38,157 bases of DNA from Limnohabitans sp. Rim8 (GTDB lineage: Bacteria; Pseudomonadota; Gammaproteobacteria; Burkholderiales; Burkholderiaceae_C): contig CAMDFT010000025.1 of NCBI GenBank assembly GCA_945897795.1, positions 1 through 38,157 on the forward strand. Direction: 5' to 3'. Every line of letters starts with the position of its first letter. The stretch's first letter is position 1. The notes beneath the pieces were generated by a model. That model did not search any database, was not told the DNA's origin, and was given only the letters and a program-made list of their open reading frames with translations. The position numbers were made by a program, and so were the translations under genes. Shown piece by piece: positions 9,312-17,709 of the stretch.

Positions 9312-9317
9312 TACAAT
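9312..9317 (+). promoter_or_regulatory. Candidate -10 box upstream of lysC
   Basis: TACAAT in the context CTACAATG matches the -10 consensus at five of six positions, 93 bp before lysC. The same CTACAATG string occurs ahead of surE. The -35 region is weak. A TTGACA lies at 9367-9372 but is followed only by a poor -10. The rest of the 184-bp tilS-lysC gap (9226-9409) shows nothing I recognise. Confidence 0.3.
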
Positions 9318-9409
9318 GAAAGGCTTTGCCAGTGACACACCCTTGGTAATCCTCAATGATGTGGCCTTGACAGAGCGCATCCGCATTCTTTTTCTATTCA
9401 TCACTTCAA

Positions 9410-10672
9410 ATGGCTTTGATCGTTCACAAATACGGCGGCACCTCGATGGGCTCGACCGAGCGCATTCGCAATGTCGCCAAGCGCGTGGCCAAATGGGCGC
9501 GCGCTGGCCACCAGATCGTGGTGGTCCCCAGCGCCATGAGCGGCGAGACCAACCGCCTGCTGGGCCTGGCCAAAGAGCTGGCCCCGTCCAAACCCGGCCA
9601 TGACTACAACCGCGAACTTGACATGCTGGCTTCGACCGGCGAGCAAGCTTCGTCGGCCCTGCTGGCCATTGCCCTGCAATCCGAAGGCCAGCCTTCGGTC
9701 AGCTACGCAGGCTGGCAAGTGCCCATCAAGACCAACAGCGCTTTCACCAAGGCACGCATCGAGTCGATCGATGACATGCGTGTCATGGGTGACTTGAACG
9801 CTGGCAAGGTGGTGATCATCACCGGTTTTCAGGGCGTGGACGACAACGGCAACATCACCACGCTCGGTCGTGGTGGCTCGGATACCTCGGCCGTGGCTGT
9901 GGCTGCTGCCCTCAAAGCGGCCGAATGCCTGATCTTCACGGATGTGGACGGCGTCTACACCACCGACCCCCGCGTGGTGCCCGAAGCGCGCCGCCTGCAC
10001 ACCGTGAGCTTTGAAGAAATGCTCGAGATGGCGTCGCTCGGCTCCAAAGTCTTGCAAATCCGCTCGGTCGAATTTGCCGGCAAATACAAAGTGCCCATGC
10101 GCGTGCTGTCCAGCTTCACGCCCTGGGACATTGACATCAACGAAGAAGCCGCATCCGGCACCCTGATCACTTTTGAGGAAGACGAACAAATGGAACAAGC
10201 TGTCGTTTCCGGCATCGCTTTTAACCGCGACGAAGCCAAAATCTCCGTGGTGGGCGTGCCCGACAAGCCGGGTATCGCGTACCAAATTCTGGGCGCCGTG
10301 GCCGATGCCAACATCGAAGTGGACGTGATCATTCAGAACCTGAGCAAAGACGGCAAGACCGACTTCAGCTTCACCGTGCACCGCAATGACTACGCCAAGA
10401 CCATCGACCTGCTCAAGGAAAAAGTGCTGCCCTCATTGGGCGCAGCTGAAGTGTTGGGCGACGCCAAGATCTGCAAAGTCTCCATCGTGGGCATTGGCAT
10501 GCGCAGCCATGTGGGCGTGGCCAGCAAGATGTTCAGAAGCCTGAGCGAAGAGGGCATCAACATCCAAATGATCTCGACTTCTGAAATCAAAACCTCGGTC
10601 GTGATCGACGAGAAATACATGGAACTGGCCGTTCGCGCCCTGCACAAAGCCTTCGACCTGGACCAAGCCTGA
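9410..10672 (+). CDS. lysC: Aspartate kinase
   Basis: Aspartokinase phosphorylates aspartate to 4-aspartyl phosphate, the first step to lysine, threonine, methionine and diaminopimelate. The 420-residue protein has the N-terminal kinase signature [10 protein letters not shown] at residues 5-14, the [13 protein letters not shown] nucleotide-binding block near residue 155, and [12 protein letters not shown] near residue 178. Two ACT domains follow (from about residue 265), the first beginning at [11 protein letters not shown] and the second at [16 protein letters not shown], typical of lysine/threonine feedback control. Length and architecture match monofunctional class II aspartokinases. An internal ATG with its own ribosome-binding site (10175-10192) could produce the ACT-only beta subunit. 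The stop codon is directly followed by the promoter of tRNA-Ser. Confidence 0.96.
   Translation: MALIVHKYGGTSMGSTERIRNVAKRVAKWARAGHQIVVVPSAMSGETNRLLGLAKELAPSKPGHDYNRELDMLASTGEQASSALLAIALQSEGQPSVSYAGWQVPIKTNSAFTKARIESIDDMRVMGDLNAGKVVIITGFQGVDDNGNITTLGRGGSDTSAVAVAAALKAAECLIFTDVDGVYTTDPRVVPEARRLHTVSFEEMLEMASLGSKVLQIRSVEFAGKYKVPMRVLSSFTPWDIDINEEAASGTLITFEEDEQMEQAVVSGIAFNRDEAKISVVGVPDKPGIAYQILGAVADANIEVDVIIQNLSKDGKTDFSFTVHRNDYAKTIDLLKEKVLPSLGAAEVLGDAKICKVSIVGIGMRSHVGVASKMFRSLSEEGINIQMISTSEIKTSVVIDEKYMELAVRALHKAFDLDQA
10175..10192 (+). promoter_or_regulatory. Internal ribosome-binding site and ATG within lysC
   Basis: GAGGAAG at 10175-10181 lies 8 nt before an in-frame ATG at 10190-10192 (Met261). 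Translation from here would give a protein of about 160 residues consisting of the ACT regulatory domains only. In-frame beta-subunit starts of this kind are established for Bacillus and Corynebacterium aspartokinases. Use here is inferred. Confidence 0.45.
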
Positions 10673-10674
10673 GT

Positions 10675-10680
10675 TATAAT
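10675..10680 (+). promoter_or_regulatory. -10 box of the tRNA-Ser promoter
   Basis: A perfect TATAAT begins 2 bp after the lysC stop and ends 10 bp before the mature tRNA 5' end at 10691, giving a predicted start near 10687. The -35 at the right distance (TTCGAC, 10652-10657, inside lysC) is weak. Confidence 0.6.
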
Positions 10681-10690
10681 TTCATCCACT

Positions 10691-10783
10691 GGAAACGTGA
10701 CCGAGTGGCCGAAGGTGCTCCCCTGCTAAGGGAGTATGGGGTGTAGAGCCTCATCGAGGGTTCGAATCCCTCCGTTTCCGCCA
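10691..10783 (+). tRNA. tRNA-Ser (anticodon GCU)
   Basis: A 93-nt type II tRNA with a 7-bp acceptor stem (GGAAACG with CGTTTCC), discriminator G and encoded CCA at 10781-10783. The anticodon arm is CTCCC/GGGAG around the loop CTGCTAA, giving anticodon GCU, which reads AGC and AGU serine codons. A long variable arm (TATGGGG...CCTCATC region) and a T-arm GAGGGTTCGAATCCCTC complete the class II serine fold. It is followed at once by a strong terminator. Confidence 0.97.
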
Positions 10784-10790
10784 GAACCAA

Positions 10791-10820
10791 GCCCGTGAGA
10801 TTCGTCTCACGGGCTTTTTT
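10791..10820 (+). terminator. Intrinsic terminator after tRNA-Ser
   Basis: A perfect 10-bp stem (GCCCGTGAGA with TCTCACGGGC), a TTCG loop and six T residues (10815-10820), starting 7 bp after the tRNA CCA end. Confidence 0.93.
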
Positions 10821-10859
10821 CTTGGCCACTGCCCCTCGCTCGGAGCAGTTTTCAGTCCT

Positions 10860-11834
10860 TCAGTTCACCATGACCAGCTTGCCCTTGACACTGCGCGAAC
10901 CCATCAAGGCGTAGGCGGCTTTGATGTCGCTCATGGGCAGGGTGCGGTCCAGCACGGGCTTGATCTTGCCTTGGCCGTACCACTGGGACAGCTCGCCCAT
11001 CATGGCAGCATTGGCTTGGGGTTCGCGTCTGGCAAAGTCGCCCCAAAACACGCCGACCAGGGATGCGCCTTTGAGCAAGGGCAGGTTCAGCGGCAGCGAC
11101 GGAATGGGCCCGCCCGCAAAGCCCACCACCAAGTAGCGACCACGCCAAGCGATGGAACGGAAAGCGGGCTCGGCCAGATCGCCGCCCACGGGGTCATACA
11201 CCACGTCGGGGCCCTTGCCCTCGGTCAGGGTTTTCAGGGCCTCGCGCAGGTTTTGGGTGCTGTAGTTGATGGTGGCATCTGCCCCCAGTGTGGTGCACAG
11301 GGCGCATTTTTCGTCGGTGGATGCGGCCGCAATCACTTTGGCGCCCATGGCTTTGGCAATCTGGATGGCCGCTGTGCCCACACCGCCAGCAGCGCCCAGC
11401 ACCAGCACGGTCTCGCCTGCTTTGAGGGCGGCCCGGTCCACCAGCGCATGGTGCGAGGTGGCGTAGGTCATGATGAAGGCCGCGCCATCGGTGGCCGGAA
11501 AACCGGCGGGCAAGGGCATGCACAGTTTGGCCGGGGCCAGGGTGTGGGTGCCAAAGCCGCCTGTGCCCGACAGGCAGGCCACGCTTTGCCCGACTTTCAG
11601 GTGCGTCACGCCTTCGCCGACGGCTTGCACGGTGCCCGCGTATTCCGAGCCCGGCACAAAGGGCAACTCGGGCTTCATCTGGTATTTGTTTTGCACGATC
11701 AGCAGGTCGGGGAAATTCAGGCTGGCCGCCTCAATTTGGATGAGCACCTGGCCTGGCCCGGGCGTGGGGGTGGGCAGTTCTTTCCAGTTAAGGGCGTCAA
11801 CGCCCGTAGGGTTCTCGCAAAGCCAAGCATGCAT
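10860..11834 (-). CDS. NADPH:quinone oxidoreductase family protein (zinc-less MDR)
   Basis: A 324-residue medium-chain dehydrogenase/reductase of the zinc-independent quinone oxidoreductase (QOR) group, which reduces quinones or enones with NADPH. The N-terminal GroES-like domain shows PGPGQVLIQIEAASLNFPD and PFVPGSEYAGTV; the Rossmann domain begins with VLVLGAAGGVGTAAIQIAK near residue 140. The cysteines that hold the structural zinc of alcohol dehydrogenases are absent. A good ribosome-binding site (GGAGAG) lies just before the start. It is transcribed towards the tRNA terminator and stands alone. The precise substrate cannot be told from sequence; related genes are often annotated as acyl-CoA-linked or crotonyl-like reductases. 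Confidence 0.88.
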   Translation of the reverse strand: MHAWLCENPTGVDALNWKELPTPTPGPGQVLIQIEAASLNFPDLLIVQNKYQMKPELPFVPGSEYAGTVQAVGEGVTHLKVGQSVACLSGTGGFGTHTLAPAKLCMPLPAGFPATDGAAFIMTYATSHHALVDRAALKAGETVLVLGAAGGVGTAAIQIAKAMGAKVIAAASTDEKCALCTTLGADATINYSTQNLREALKTLTEGKGPDVVYDPVGGDLAEPAFRSIAWRGRYLVVGFAGGPIPSLPLNLPLLKGASLVGVFWGDFARREPQANAAMMGELSQWYGQGKIKPVLDRTLPMSDIKAAYALMGSRSVKGKLVMVN

Positions 11835-11986
11835 GCCGTCTCTCCAAATGGAATCTGATTTAAAAACGGTGATCTTAGGCAGTCAGGCCCGGCCCTTCAT
11901 GTCCCCCCAGCGACCGCATGCCAAGTCTTGCCTTTTCGCGGTAAGTTGCCTGCCGTTCTCGCCCCGTTCTCTCCCCGGTATCGCCC

Positions 11987-11992
11987 TACAAT
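11987..11992 (+). promoter_or_regulatory. Candidate -10 box for the surE-pcm-nlpD group
   Basis: TACAAT (five of six consensus bases, context CTACAATG) lies 24 bp before the surE ATG and predicts an 18-nt leader. The -35 is weak. Beyond this, the 182-bp gap from the quinone-oxidoreductase gene shows only the leader of that divergent gene. Confidence 0.4.
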
Positions 11993-12016
11993 GGCCGATT
12001 CCACAAGCGTTCATCT

Positions 12017-12787
12017 ATGAAAATTCTGATCTCCAACGACGACGGCTTCCGGGCTGAAGGCATCGTGGCTTTGCACGCGGCGCTGAAAGGCATTGCCGAT
12101 GTCGAAGTGGTAGCCCCAGAGCACAACAACAGTGCCAAATCGAATGCCTTGACCCTGCACACGCCGCTGTATGTGAACCGGGCCGACAATGGATTTCGGT
12201 ATGTCAATGGCACCCCCGCCGACTGTGTCCACATCGCCTTGACGGGTTTGTTGGGTTACCGGCCCGACTTGGTGATTTCTGGCATCAACAATGGCGCCAA
12301 CATGGGCGACGACACCTTGTACTCGGGCACCGTGGGCGCGGCCATGGAGGGGTATTTGTTTGGCATTCCGGCCATCGCGGTGTCGCAAATCGACAAGGGC
12401 TGGGCGCATTTGGATGCAGCAGCCCGCACCGTCCAGCGCATGGTCCAGCAAATGGTGCACCAAAATTTGATGGGCAAAGAGCCTTGGTTGCTCAATGTCA
12501 ACATCCCCAACTTGCCTTTTGAGCAGATCAAGTCGCCCAAGGTGTGTCGCCTCGGGCGGCGTCATGCGGCCGAGCCGGTCATCACCCAGGTGGACCCCAG
12601 GGGCCAGACCATGTACTGGATTGGCGCAGCCGGCGCGGCCATGGACGACAGCGCAGGCACCGATTTCCATGCGGCAGAAGAGGGCCATGTGGTGGTCACG
12701 CCCTTGAAAGTGGATTTGACCGAGCACGATCACCTGCAGGCCTGGAGTCAGACCTGCGCGCGGCTTTGGTCACAGGACGGGGCATGA
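12017..12787 (+). CDS. surE: 5'/3'-nucleotidase SurE
   Basis: SurE is a divalent-metal-dependent nucleoside 5'/3'-monophosphate phosphatase linked to stationary-phase survival. The 256-residue protein starts with the diagnostic SNDDG metal site (Asp8, Asp9) followed by ANALTLHT-like SNALTLHTPL and SGINNGANMGDDTLYSGTVGAA with the conserved metal-binding Asn; the length matches the family (253 in E. coli). It opens the surE-pcm-nlpD group: its stop overlaps the pcm ATG by 4 bp, so translation is likely coupled. The three genes are a long-known proteobacterial cluster connecting nucleotide salvage, protein repair and cell division. Confidence 0.96.
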   Translation: MKILISNDDGFRAEGIVALHAALKGIADVEVVAPEHNNSAKSNALTLHTPLYVNRADNGFRYVNGTPADCVHIALTGLLGYRPDLVISGINNGANMGDDTLYSGTVGAAMEGYLFGIPAIAVSQIDKGWAHLDAAARTVQRMVQQMVHQNLMGKEPWLLNVNIPNLPFEQIKSPKVCRLGRRHAAEPVITQVDPRGQTMYWIGAAGAAMDDSAGTDFHAAEEGHVVVTPLKVDLTEHDHLQAWSQTCARLWSQDGA

Positions 12788-13596
12788 AACCCAGGCCCAG
12801 TTTTCCGGCCAAATTACCGCCTGCCGGGGGCCAGTCTGCGGCTTCTTTGAGTCCGCAGGCGGCCCAGATCAATCCTCGCCCAACAACAGGTCAGGGGACT
12901 CGTCAAGGGCGGGTCAACTCAGCGGCGGGGCCTGCTTCGCCTAGTGGGCTGGGGTTGGATTCGGGCGCAGTGCGTGCCCGCATGGTGGCCAAATTGGCCG
13001 AGCAGGGCGTGCAGGACCCTTGGGTTTTGCAGGCCATGGGCCAGGTGGAGCGGCACCGTTTCGTCGAAACCGCTTTGGCGGGGCAAGCGTACGAAGACAC
13101 CAGTTTGCCCATTGGCTTGGGGCAGACCATCTCCAAGCCCAATGTAGTGGCCCGCATGATCGAATTGCTGCGACAAGACTCGCCGGGCAAACTGGGCCGG
13201 GTGTTGGAAATCGGCACCGGCTGTGGCTACCAAGCGGCCGTGCTCAGCCTCTTGGCGAGCGAGGTTTACAGCATCGAGCGCTTGCGCGGTTTGCACGAAA
13301 AAGCCAAAAAAAATCTGCTGCCATTTCGTCTGCCCAATGTGCACCTGATGCTGGGTGACGGCATGTTGGGTTTCCCCAAAGGAGCGCCTTACGCCGGAAT
13401 CATTTCGGCAGCCGGTGGCGATGAGGTGCCTTCGGTCTGGTTGGATCAGTTGGCTGTCGGGGCCAGGCTGGTGGCTCCCACCGTCACGGCCTCAGGACAT
13501 CAGGCGCTGGTGGTCATTCGCAGAACAGCCACAGGCTTTGACCGGCAAGTCTTGGAGGCCGTTCACTTTGTACCCCTAAAATCGGGCATCGCATGA
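12784..13596 (+). CDS. pcm: Protein-L-isoaspartate O-methyltransferase
   Basis: Pcm methylates L-isoaspartyl residues in damaged proteins with S-adenosylmethionine so that they can be converted back to aspartate. The catalytic domain shows the active-site loop SLPIGLGQTISKP, the SAM motif VLEIGTGCGYQAAVLSLL and the AAGGDEVP region. The chosen ATG at 12784 overlaps the surE stop (ATGA) and gives 270 residues, against 208 for E. coli: about 55 N-terminal residues rich in Pro, Gly, Ser and Gln precede the domain and look disordered. A frame continues further upstream inside surE, but that would be an implausible overlap. Its own stop overlaps the nlpD ATG by 4 bp. Confidence 0.94.
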   Translation: MKPRPSFPAKLPPAGGQSAASLSPQAAQINPRPTTGQGTRQGRVNSAAGPASPSGLGLDSGAVRARMVAKLAEQGVQDPWVLQAMGQVERHRFVETALAGQAYEDTSLPIGLGQTISKPNVVARMIELLRQDSPGKLGRVLEIGTGCGYQAAVLSLLASEVYSIERLRGLHEKAKKNLLPFRLPNVHLMLGDGMLGFPKGAPYAGIISAAGGDEVPSVWLDQLAVGARLVAPTVTASGHQALVVIRRTATGFDRQVLEAVHFVPLKSGIA

Positions 13597-14432
13597 AGGA
13601 ATGGCACCGGATGATGTTTCGTGAAGTTTTTCGTTTGGGGTTCTCAGCTTTGATGCTGCTGGTATTGGCCGCGTGTACCTCTTCGCCCCGTGCCCCGGCA
13701 CCGGTCGAAACACGCGGTTCCAGCCCCAAAGTGAGTGCCCAGCCGGTTTCGCCCTCTGCCGAGACGGTGAAGGCGATGCCGGGTTCAGAAAACGCCGGCA
13801 AGCCAGGGTTTTACACCGTGCAGCGCGGCGACACTTTGACCCGCATCGCATTGGACCACGGCCATTCCTGGCGCGATTTGGCCAGTTGGAACAGCTTGCC
13901 CAATGCCCACTTGATTGAGGTGGGCCAGGTCTTGCGTGTCGCATCACCCACCGCCACAGTGGAGGCCAGTGGCGTGGTGGTTCAGCCGATGGGGGGCAGT
14001 GCTGAAGTGGGGACAGCCGCCAAGCCAGCTGCAGCGCCCACACCGGCGCCGTCTGCCAACGACGAAGGTCTTGGATTTGCCTGGCCCGCCAGCGGCAGCG
14101 TGATCGGCGGCTTTGACGAGGCCAAGAACAAAGGCCTCGACATTGGTGGCAAGGCTGGTGACCCTGTGCAGGCTGCAGCCGACGGGCAAGTGGTTTATGC
14201 CGGTGCGGGTTTGCGCGGCTACGGCAACCTGATCATTCTCAAGCACAACAACACCTTTTTGACCGCCTACGCGCACAACCAAGCCTTGATGGTTAAGGAG
14301 GACCAGAAAGTGCGCAAGGGCCAAAAAATCGCTGAAATGGGCAAGACCGATGCCGACCGCGTGAAGCTGCATTTCGAGATTCGCCGTCAAGGCAAACCGG
14401 TGGACCCGGCCAAATACCTGCCTGCGCGCTGA
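13593..14432 (+). CDS. nlpD: NlpD-type murein hydrolase activator lipoprotein (LysM and degenerate LytM)
   Basis: NlpD activates the amidase AmiC for splitting septal peptidoglycan. The 279-residue protein begins with a lipoprotein signal peptide (LLVLAAC, lipid-modified Cys near residue 28), then a LysM domain (YTVQRGDTLTRIA to LIEVGQVLRV, about residues 73-116), an Ala/Pro linker, and a C-terminal M23/LytM domain. The zinc ligands of active M23 enzymes are missing: the usual HxxxD reads KGLDIGG and the HLH motif reads KLHFEIR, so it is an activator and not an endopeptidase. A start at 13611 (ATGATG, 10 nt after AAGGA) is also possible. rpoS, which commonly follows nlpD, is not present. Confidence 0.93.
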   Translation: MKEWHRMMFREVFRLGFSALMLLVLAACTSSPRAPAPVETRGSSPKVSAQPVSPSAETVKAMPGSENAGKPGFYTVQRGDTLTRIALDHGHSWRDLASWNSLPNAHLIEVGQVLRVASPTATVEASGVVVQPMGGSAEVGTAAKPAAAPTPAPSANDEGLGFAWPASGSVIGGFDEAKNKGLDIGGKAGDPVQAAADGQVVYAGAGLRGYGNLIILKHNNTFLTAYAHNQALMVKEDQKVRKGQKIAEMGKTDADRVKLHFEIRRQGKPVDPAKYLPAR

Positions 14433-14468
14433 AGCGCAGAGTCGACCGTCAACCCAACGGGACCGAAC

Positions 14469-15254
14469 ATGACTTGGCCTGTCTTGGTGTTTGACATTGA
14501 AACCATCCCCGATATGGTGGGGTGGCGCAGGCTCAACCCAAGTGACCCGGATTTGACTGACGCCCAAGTGCATGCGCAGTGGCAGGCCGAGCGAGCCGCA
14601 GAAGGCAAAAGCGACTTCATGCCCCTGTACCTGCAGCGGATCCTTTGCATCAGCTGCGTGTTTCGCAATGCAGAGGGTTTGCGCGTGCACTCCTTTGTGG
14701 ACCGCGATGGCCACAGCGAAGCCAAAGTGGTTCAAACCTTTTTCCAGGCCATTGAAAAGCACGCACCGCAGTTGGTGAGCTGGAACGGCAGTGGCTTCGA
14801 TTTGCCGGTGCTGCACTACCGCGGCTTGATGCACGGTGTGGTGGCCGACAAGTACTGGGACCTGGGCGACGATGACCGTGAGTTCAAGTGGAACAACTAC
14901 ATCTCGCGTTACCACATGCGCCACCTGGACCTGATGGACCTGTTGGCCAAATACACCCCCAAAAACAACGCGCCCATGGACGCCCTGGCCAAGTTGTGTG
15001 GCTTTCCCGGTAAGCTGGGCATGGACGGCTCGCAGGTCTATGCGCAGTTTCAGGCCGGCCACACCGAAGACATCCGGCGCTATTGCGAAACCGATGTGAT
15101 GAACACCTACTTGCTGTATTGCCGCTTTCAGCAAATGCGTGGCGGCTTCACCGAGGCCGAGTACGCGCAGGAAATCGCCTTTGTCAAAGACCAGCTGGGC
15201 AACCTGGCCCTGCAAGAGCCGCACTGGCAGGAATACCTGCAAGCCTGGACCTGA
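14469..15254 (+). CDS. Predicted 3'-5' exonuclease (PolB-like exonuclease fold)
   Basis: A 261-residue DnaQ-superfamily exonuclease of the Predicted 3'-5' exonuclease related to PolB family. The three exonuclease motifs are present: Exo I VFDIETIP near residue 8, Exo II WNGSGFDLPVL near residue 105, and Exo III YCETDVMNTYLLY near residue 200, with the acidic residues that bind two metal ions. There is no polymerase domain. Members are widespread in proteobacteria and probably act in DNA repair or RNA/DNA processing, but no precise role is established. It starts 36 bp after nlpD and is followed 65 bp later by rlmD. Confidence 0.88.
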   Translation: MTWPVLVFDIETIPDMVGWRRLNPSDPDLTDAQVHAQWQAERAAEGKSDFMPLYLQRILCISCVFRNAEGLRVHSFVDRDGHSEAKVVQTFFQAIEKHAPQLVSWNGSGFDLPVLHYRGLMHGVVADKYWDLGDDDREFKWNNYISRYHMRHLDLMDLLAKYTPKNNAPMDALAKLCGFPGKLGMDGSQVYAQFQAGHTEDIRRYCETDVMNTYLLYCRFQQMRGGFTEAEYAQEIAFVKDQLGNLALQEPHWQEYLQAWT

Positions 15255-15307
15255 CGTTTCCCTGTGAAACTGTGCGCAGGGTCCCCAATGCAGGCCTCAC
15301 ATCCTGA

Positions 15308-15320
15308 GACAATCAGGGCA
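15308..15320 (+). promoter_or_regulatory. -10-like box abutting the rlmD start (leaderless candidate)
   Basis: GACAAT at 15308-15313 is followed by exactly 6 nt before the ATG, so the predicted transcription start falls on the A of the start codon. The stretch ACAATCAGGGCATG is matched, with one difference, by ACAATCCGGGCATG at lgt. No Shine-Dalgarno sequence is present. Confidence 0.35.
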
Positions 15321-16756
15321 TGAGCGATCCTGACATTTCCCTTTCCCAAGCCCAAGCCGCAGAACCCGGTCACAGCAGTGACGATTTACCCGAGGGCTGG
15401 CTGCGTGTCGGCTCCCTGGACATGGACGCCCAAGGCATCGCCCGCCGACCCGATGGCAAAGTCGTGTTCATCGAAGGCGCTTTGCCGTTCGAGTTGGTGT
15501 CGGCGAACGTGCACCGCAAAAAGAACAACTGGGAGCAGGGCACGGTCACCCAGATCCACCACGAGTCGTCGCAACGCGTGCGGCCAGGCTGCCCAAACTT
15601 CGGCCTGCACGCAGGTGCCTGCGGCGGCTGCAAAATGCAGCACCTGGAGGTCTCGGCCCAAGTGGCCATCAAGCAGCGGGTGCTGGAAGACAACCTTTGG
15701 CACTTGGGTAAAGTCAAAGCCGAAACCATGTTGCGCCCCATCGAGGGGCCGTCCTGGGGCTACCGTTACCGCGCCCGGTTGTCGGTGCGTTACGTGATCA
15801 AAAAGGGCCAAGTGCTCATTGGCTTTCACGAGCGCAAAAGCCGTTACGTCGCCGACATGAAAGTTTGTCCGGTCTTGCCGCCCCATGTCAGCCGCCTGTT
15901 GCTGCCTTTGCGTGCGCTGATTGGCCAGATGGACGCCCGTGAGACCTTGCCCCAGCTGGAGCTGGCTTGCGGCGACGAAGTCACGGCCTTGGTGCTGCGG
16001 CACATGGAACCCCTGAGCGAAGGCGACAAAGCCCTGCTGCGGGCTTTTGCCGCTGAGCATCAGGTGCAGTGGTGGCTGCAAGCCAAAGGCCCGGACACGG
16101 TGCAGTTGCTGGACGAAGGAGGGGCTCAGCTGAGTTATGGCTTGCCCGACTTTGGCATCACCATGCCCTTCAGGCCCACCGACTTCACCCAGGTCAATCC
16201 CTTCATCAACCGTGTGCTGGTGGCCCGTGCGCTGCGCCTGCTGCAAGCGCAAAAGACCGAGCGCGTGATCGACTGGTTTTGCGGCTTGGGCAACTTCACT
16301 TTGCCGTTGGCGACGCAAGCGGCGCAGGTGCTGGGTATAGAAGGTGCCGAGACCCTGGTGGCGCGTTCACGCGACAACTACGCACGCAACCAGGCCGCTC
16401 GGCCCGAGGGTCAGACCTTGGCCCCCACGCAATATGTGGCGCGCAATTTGTTCGAGATGACGCCCGAGATGCTGGTGGCCGATGGCACTGCCGACAAATG
16501 GTTGGTGGACCCACCCCGCGAGGGTGCTTTTGCCCTGAGCAAGGCACTGGCCGAGCTGAATGAAAACCAGGATTTGCGCCAAGGATGGAAACCCCCGCAG
16601 CGCATTGTCTATGTGAGCTGCAACCCCGCCACGTTGGCCCGGGATGCCGGTATTTTGGTGCACCGTGCGGGTTACCGCTGTGTGGCCGCCGGGGTCATCA
16701 ACATGTTTGCGCACACGGCACATGTGGAGAGCATGGCGGTGTTTGAACTGATTTGA
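15320..16756 (+). CDS. rlmD: 23S rRNA (uracil(1939)-C(5))-methyltransferase RlmD
   Basis: RlmD methylates U1939 of 23S rRNA with SAM. The 478-residue protein carries an N-terminal TRAM-like RNA-binding domain ([16 protein letters not shown] to VTQIHHES), then the [4Fe-4S] ligand cysteines in [20 protein letters not shown] and KVCPVLPP, the SAM-binding block [14 protein letters not shown] near residue 317, and the catalytic nucleophile region [13 protein letters not shown] near residue 430. Length is a little above E. coli RlmD (433). The start at 15320 directly follows a -10-like hexamer, so the mRNA may be leaderless. A bidirectional terminator closes the gene. Confidence 0.94.
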   Translation: MSDPDISLSQAQAAEPGHSSDDLPEGWLRVGSLDMDAQGIARRPDGKVVFIEGALPFELVSANVHRKKNNWEQGTVTQIHHESSQRVRPGCPNFGLHAGACGGCKMQHLEVSAQVAIKQRVLEDNLWHLGKVKAETMLRPIEGPSWGYRYRARLSVRYVIKKGQVLIGFHERKSRYVADMKVCPVLPPHVSRLLLPLRALIGQMDARETLPQLELACGDEVTALVLRHMEPLSEGDKALLRAFAAEHQVQWWLQAKGPDTVQLLDEGGAQLSYGLPDFGITMPFRPTDFTQVNPFINRVLVARALRLLQAQKTERVIDWFCGLGNFTLPLATQAAQVLGIEGAETLVARSRDNYARNQAARPEGQTLAPTQYVARNLFEMTPEMLVADGTADKWLVDPPREGAFALSKALAELNENQDLRQGWKPPQRIVYVSCNPATLARDAGILVHRAGYRCVAAGVINMFAHTAHVESMAVFELI

Positions 16757-16773
16757 TAATCCAATCTCCAAGC

Positions 16774-16799
16774 AAAAAGGCTCCCGAAGGAGCCTTTTT
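16774..16799. terminator. Bidirectional terminator between rlmD and the BI-1 gene
   Basis: AAAAAGGCTCC, loop CGAA, GGAGCCTTTTT: an 11-bp perfect inverted repeat with A-run and T-run, lying between convergent genes and able to stop transcription from both sides. Confidence 0.92.
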
Positions 16800-16820
16800 G
16801 ATTTGGTAAGCTGAGACGTC

Positions 16821-17513
16821 TTAGTCTTTTTCGCCGCCCATGATGCCCAGCAGGGCCAACAGGCTTTGGAAGATGTTGAACACGCTCATGTAGAGGGCCA
16901 AGGTAGCGCTGATGTAGTTGGTTTCGCCGCCATCCAGGATGCGCTTGATGTCATACAGCAAGAAGGCGCTGAAGATGCCGATGGCCAAGGTTGAAATCAC
17001 CATCATGCCGACTGTGGAGCCCACAAACACGTTGATGATGCCGCCCACCATCAGGACCATGGCCCCGACGAACAGCCATTTGCCCATGCCCGACAGATCG
17101 CGCTTGATCACGCTGGCCAGGCTTGCCATGACAAAGAACACGCCGGCTGTGCCCGCAAAAGCGGTCATCACCAAGTCAGAGCCGTTCTTGAAACCCAGCA
17201 CCATGGCGATCATGCGCGAGAGCATCAGGCCCATGAAGAAGGTGAAGGCCAGCAAAACAGGCACGCCAGCGGCCGAGTTTTTGGTTTTCTCGATGGCGTA
17301 CATGAAACCGAATGCGCCACCCAGGAAAACGATCAGGCCCATGAAGCCTGTCAGGGATTGGGTGATGCCTGTGCTCACGCCGACCCATGCGCCCAGCACG
17401 GTGGGCAGCATGCTCAGGGCGAGCAACCAATAGGTGTTGCGCAGAACGCGGTTGCGTGCGGCCAAGTCCACATGGCCCCACTCGGTGGAATTGAGAGTGC
17501 GTAAGTCGCTCAT
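16821..17513 (-). CDS. Bax inhibitor-1/YccA family membrane protein
   Basis: A 230-residue integral membrane protein with about seven predicted transmembrane helices (for example LLALSMLPTVLGAWVG, FMGLIVFLGGAFGFMYAI, VPVLLAFTFFMGLML, KWLFVGAMVLMVGGIINVF). The C-terminal LLYDIKRILDGG and SVFNIFQSLLALLG are characteristic of the BI-1 family, where conserved acidic residues control a calcium leak. In E. coli the YccA relative modulates the FtsH protease. The ATG at 17513 is chosen because AAGGAG lies 7 nt upstream; a frame 10 codons longer exists but lacks this site. It stands alone on the minus strand, with its own likely promoter in the divergent gap. Confidence 0.9.
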   Translation of the reverse strand: MSDLRTLNSTEWGHVDLAARNRVLRNTYWLLALSMLPTVLGAWVGVSTGITQSLTGFMGLIVFLGGAFGFMYAIEKTKNSAAGVPVLLAFTFFMGLMLSRMIAMVLGFKNGSDLVMTAFAGTAGVFFVMASLASVIKRDLSGMGKWLFVGAMVLMVGGIINVFVGSTVGMMVISTLAIGIFSAFLLYDIKRILDGGETNYISATLALYMSVFNIFQSLLALLGIMGGEKD

Positions 17514-17554
17514 GGTGTATCTCCTTAACTCGCCTTGGATCAAGGCTGTGGATT

Positions 17555-17583
17555 ATTTTAAGGGCCCCGCTCTGCAAGGTCGA
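17555..17583 (-). promoter_or_regulatory. Sigma-70-type promoter candidate for the BI-1 gene
   Basis: Read on the minus strand: -35 TCGACC (four of six), a 17-bp spacer and -10 TAAAAT (five of six). It predicts a leader of about 35 nt carrying the AAGGAG site. Confidence 0.45.
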
Positions 17584-17676
17584 TGGGTTAAGGGATTTCC
17601 GTCAGGCCATGGGGTTATCCGGGTGATTCAGTTTTGCCTTGGGGGGTGCAATAGGCGGGTCAACGCCCGTGTATGC

Positions 17677-17705
17677 TTGACGTTTTTAACCCCAGTCCTT
17701 TTAAT
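17677..17705 (+). promoter_or_regulatory. Strong sigma-70-type promoter candidate for the HbpS-like gene
   Basis: TTGACG (17677-17682), a 17-bp spacer and TTTAAT (17700-17705): five of six consensus bases in each box. The -10 ends only 4 bp before the ATG at 17710, so any leader would be absent or nearly so. Confidence 0.5.
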
Positions 17706-17709
17706 CACC

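Noticed and set aside
12544-12783. Upstream extension of the pcm frame by 80 codons inside surE
   Set aside because: It would overlap surE in another frame; the ATGA overlap at 12784 is the normal arrangement.
17434-17709. Upstream extension of the HbpS-like frame by 92 codons
   Set aside because: It would overlap the start of the divergent BI-1 gene and its promoter, and contains nothing like the family.
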